A stretch of 64,000 bases of DNA. It comes from Alphaproteobacteria bacterium (GTDB lineage: Bacteria > Pseudomonadota > Alphaproteobacteria > Rhodobacterales > Rhodobacteraceae). The notes beneath the pieces were generated by a model. The model was not told the DNA's origin, did not search any database, and saw nothing but the letters and a program-made list of their open reading frames with translations. Below, piece by piece: positions 62,976 to 64,000 of this stretch (position 1 is its first letter; each line of letters begins with the position of its first letter). A program made the position numbers and the translations under genes. The stretch lies in assembly GCA_030425925.1 (NCBI GenBank), contig JAUHZO010000003.1:186001-250000 (forward strand), written 5' to 3'.

Positions 62976-64000
62976 CCCGCCTTGTCATCCATGCCGGCGA
63001 CTGCAAGTCCGGCAGCACCGCGATCCAGTCGGTGCTGCAGGCGGGCACGTTTGCGCTGCCCGAGGGCAGCGGCAGCCTGCACTACGCCGCCGCCGGGCGC
63101 CGCGATTCGCTGAACCACCACCGGCTGTCGAACGCGCTGCACATGCCGCAATACCGCAAGTTCCGCGAACCGGCCTGGACAGCGCTGTCCAAGGAGCTTG
63201 CCGCCAGCCAGGCCGATCTTCTGGTGGTGTCGTCCGAGCGGTTCGAGTTCGTCGATCCCAACGTGCTGAAGGAGGCGCTGACCACGTTCCTGCCACAAAG
63301 CCTGGCCGACCTGCACATCGTCATCTACGTCCGCCCGCATATCGAACGGGTGGTTTCGGGATATGTGCAGAACGTCAAGCAGGGGATATTCGACAGCGAC
63401 ATCCGCGGGTTTGTCGAGAAGATGCAGCAGCAGGGCCGTTTTCACTTTGCGCCGCGGCTGGCGCGTTGGCGGGCGGTCTTTGGCCCCGACCAGCTGACCA
63501 TCCGCCCGATGATGCGCGACCGGCTGACCGAAGGCTGCGTCGTGCACGATTTCCTGCAGTGCTGCCTTGGCAGCGATGCGCCGGTGCCCGAAGTGCATGA
63601 CATCCCCATGGCCAACAGCTCGCTCACCGCGCCGGCGCTGGAAGTGATCCGCGGCATCTTTGCCCGGCTGCCCGAGCCGCGCCAGGGCCAGCAGAACGGC
63701 AATGCCACGGCCATCGGCATGCTGGTGCGCGAGATGGAGGCCTCGGGCGCGATGGCCGGGCCCAAGGTGGTCATCAACCGCGCCGATGCCGAAATGGTGC
63801 GCGACATCTACGCCGAGGACGCCCGCGCCTGCGACGTGCAGATCTTTGGCCAGCCGCTGATGGGACCGGCGTTGAACCGTCAGGTGGAAAAGGCCCCCGA
63901 AACGGTGCCTCCGGTCGAGGTTCCGCAGGGCGCTGTGGATGCGTCCATGCTTTGGCTGAAGGTTCTCGAACGCATCCGCGAGGCGCAGCAGAAACAGCAG
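62972..64000 (+). CDS. Sulfotransferase-like protein (runs off right edge)
   Basis: The frame is open for 343 codons to the edge, without a stop. The N-terminus VIHAGDCKSGSTAIQSVL matches the phosphate-binding loop of PAPS-dependent sulfotransferases (K-x-G-S/T), and LHIVIYVRPHIERVVSGY (about 110-127) matches the second PAPS-binding motif with Arg and Ser. The rest is divergent. It overlaps the TIGR03032 stop by ATGA and lies opposite the Tyr-rich RTX gene. Sulfation of a protein or glycan is inferred. Confidence 0.72.
   Translation, partial: MTRLVIHAGDCKSGSTAIQSVLQAGTFALPEGSGSLHYAAAGRRDSLNHHRLSNALHMPQYRKFREPAWTALSKELAASQADLLVVSSERFEFVDPNVLKEALTTFLPQSLADLHIVIYVRPHIERVVSGYVQNVKQGIFDSDIRGFVEKMQQQGRFHFAPRLARWRAVFGPDQLTIRPMMRDRLTEGCVVHDFLQCCLGSDAPVPEVHDIPMANSSLTAPALEVIRGIFARLPEPRQGQQNGNATAIGMLVREMEASGAMAGPKVVINRADAEMVRDIYAEDARACDVQIFGQPLMGPALNRQVEKAPETVPPVEVPQGAVDASMLWLKVLERIREAQQKQQ

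Overview
The window looks like chromosome of a high-GC alphaproteobacterium of the Rhodobacterales (Roseobacter group). Support: the ChvI/ChvG - short HprK - RapZ - EIIA-Man - HPr block, GcrA, TRAP and peptide-type ABC transporters, a pca operon led by PcaQ, and palindromic intergenic repeats of the kind I associate with this order. Both ends cut through genes: a large adhesin-like protein on the left and a sulfotransferase-like protein on the right. I see no tRNA, rRNA, IS element, prophage or CRISPR array.

Layout. 1-565: N-terminus of a BapA-like adhesin. 759-10984: catabolic island with a GntR repressor and a Gfo/Idh/MocA protein facing an SsuD-like monooxygenase, an aldo/keto reductase, a flavin reductase, a three-part TRAP transporter and a GH116 glycosidase. 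The monooxygenase - reductase - flavin reductase order matches the core of the sulfoquinovose monooxygenase (sulfo-SMO) pathway, so I read this as a possible variant sulfosugar pathway with unusual import and glycosidase parts. 11085-12735: a decayed PPOX flavoprotein pseudogene and a stand-alone FabH-like synthase. 12781-27038: one long minus-strand run with two complete peptide-type ABC transporters, two phosphatases and two paralogous TIM-barrel isomerases, facing a LysR regulator across a perfect 17-bp palindrome. 28242-35763: mixed genes (Nudix, dihaem peroxidase, Sel1 protein, 2-hydroxyacid dehydrogenase, CsaA, ProC, HCCA isomerase-like, tannase-like, YbjN-like).

35942-40801: pcaQ facing pobA-pcaC-pcaH-pcaG plus a beta-keto acid cleavage enzyme; it takes 4-hydroxybenzoate and protocatechuate towards beta-ketoadipate. 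40935-47071: DUF3859 protein, then ChvI/ChvG envelope signalling and the regulatory PTS proteins, ending in an acyltransferase. 47075-58815: beta-oxidation/electron transfer (3-hydroxyacyl-CoA dehydrogenase, EtfAB), M48 protease, DUF898 membrane protein, ParC, an SH3 protein, SDR, HIG1-like protein, cobalamin adenosyltransferase and GcrA. 58970-64000: a secreted FG-GAP/RTX protein with two very unusual tyrosine/threonine-rich inserts, divergent from a TIGR03032 gene that overlaps a sulfotransferase-like gene.

The two most interesting places are the sulfo-SMO-like cluster with its TRAP, GH116 and Gfo/Idh/MocA additions, and the right-hand locus, where a Tyr-rich type I secretion substrate sits beside a candidate sulfotransferase.
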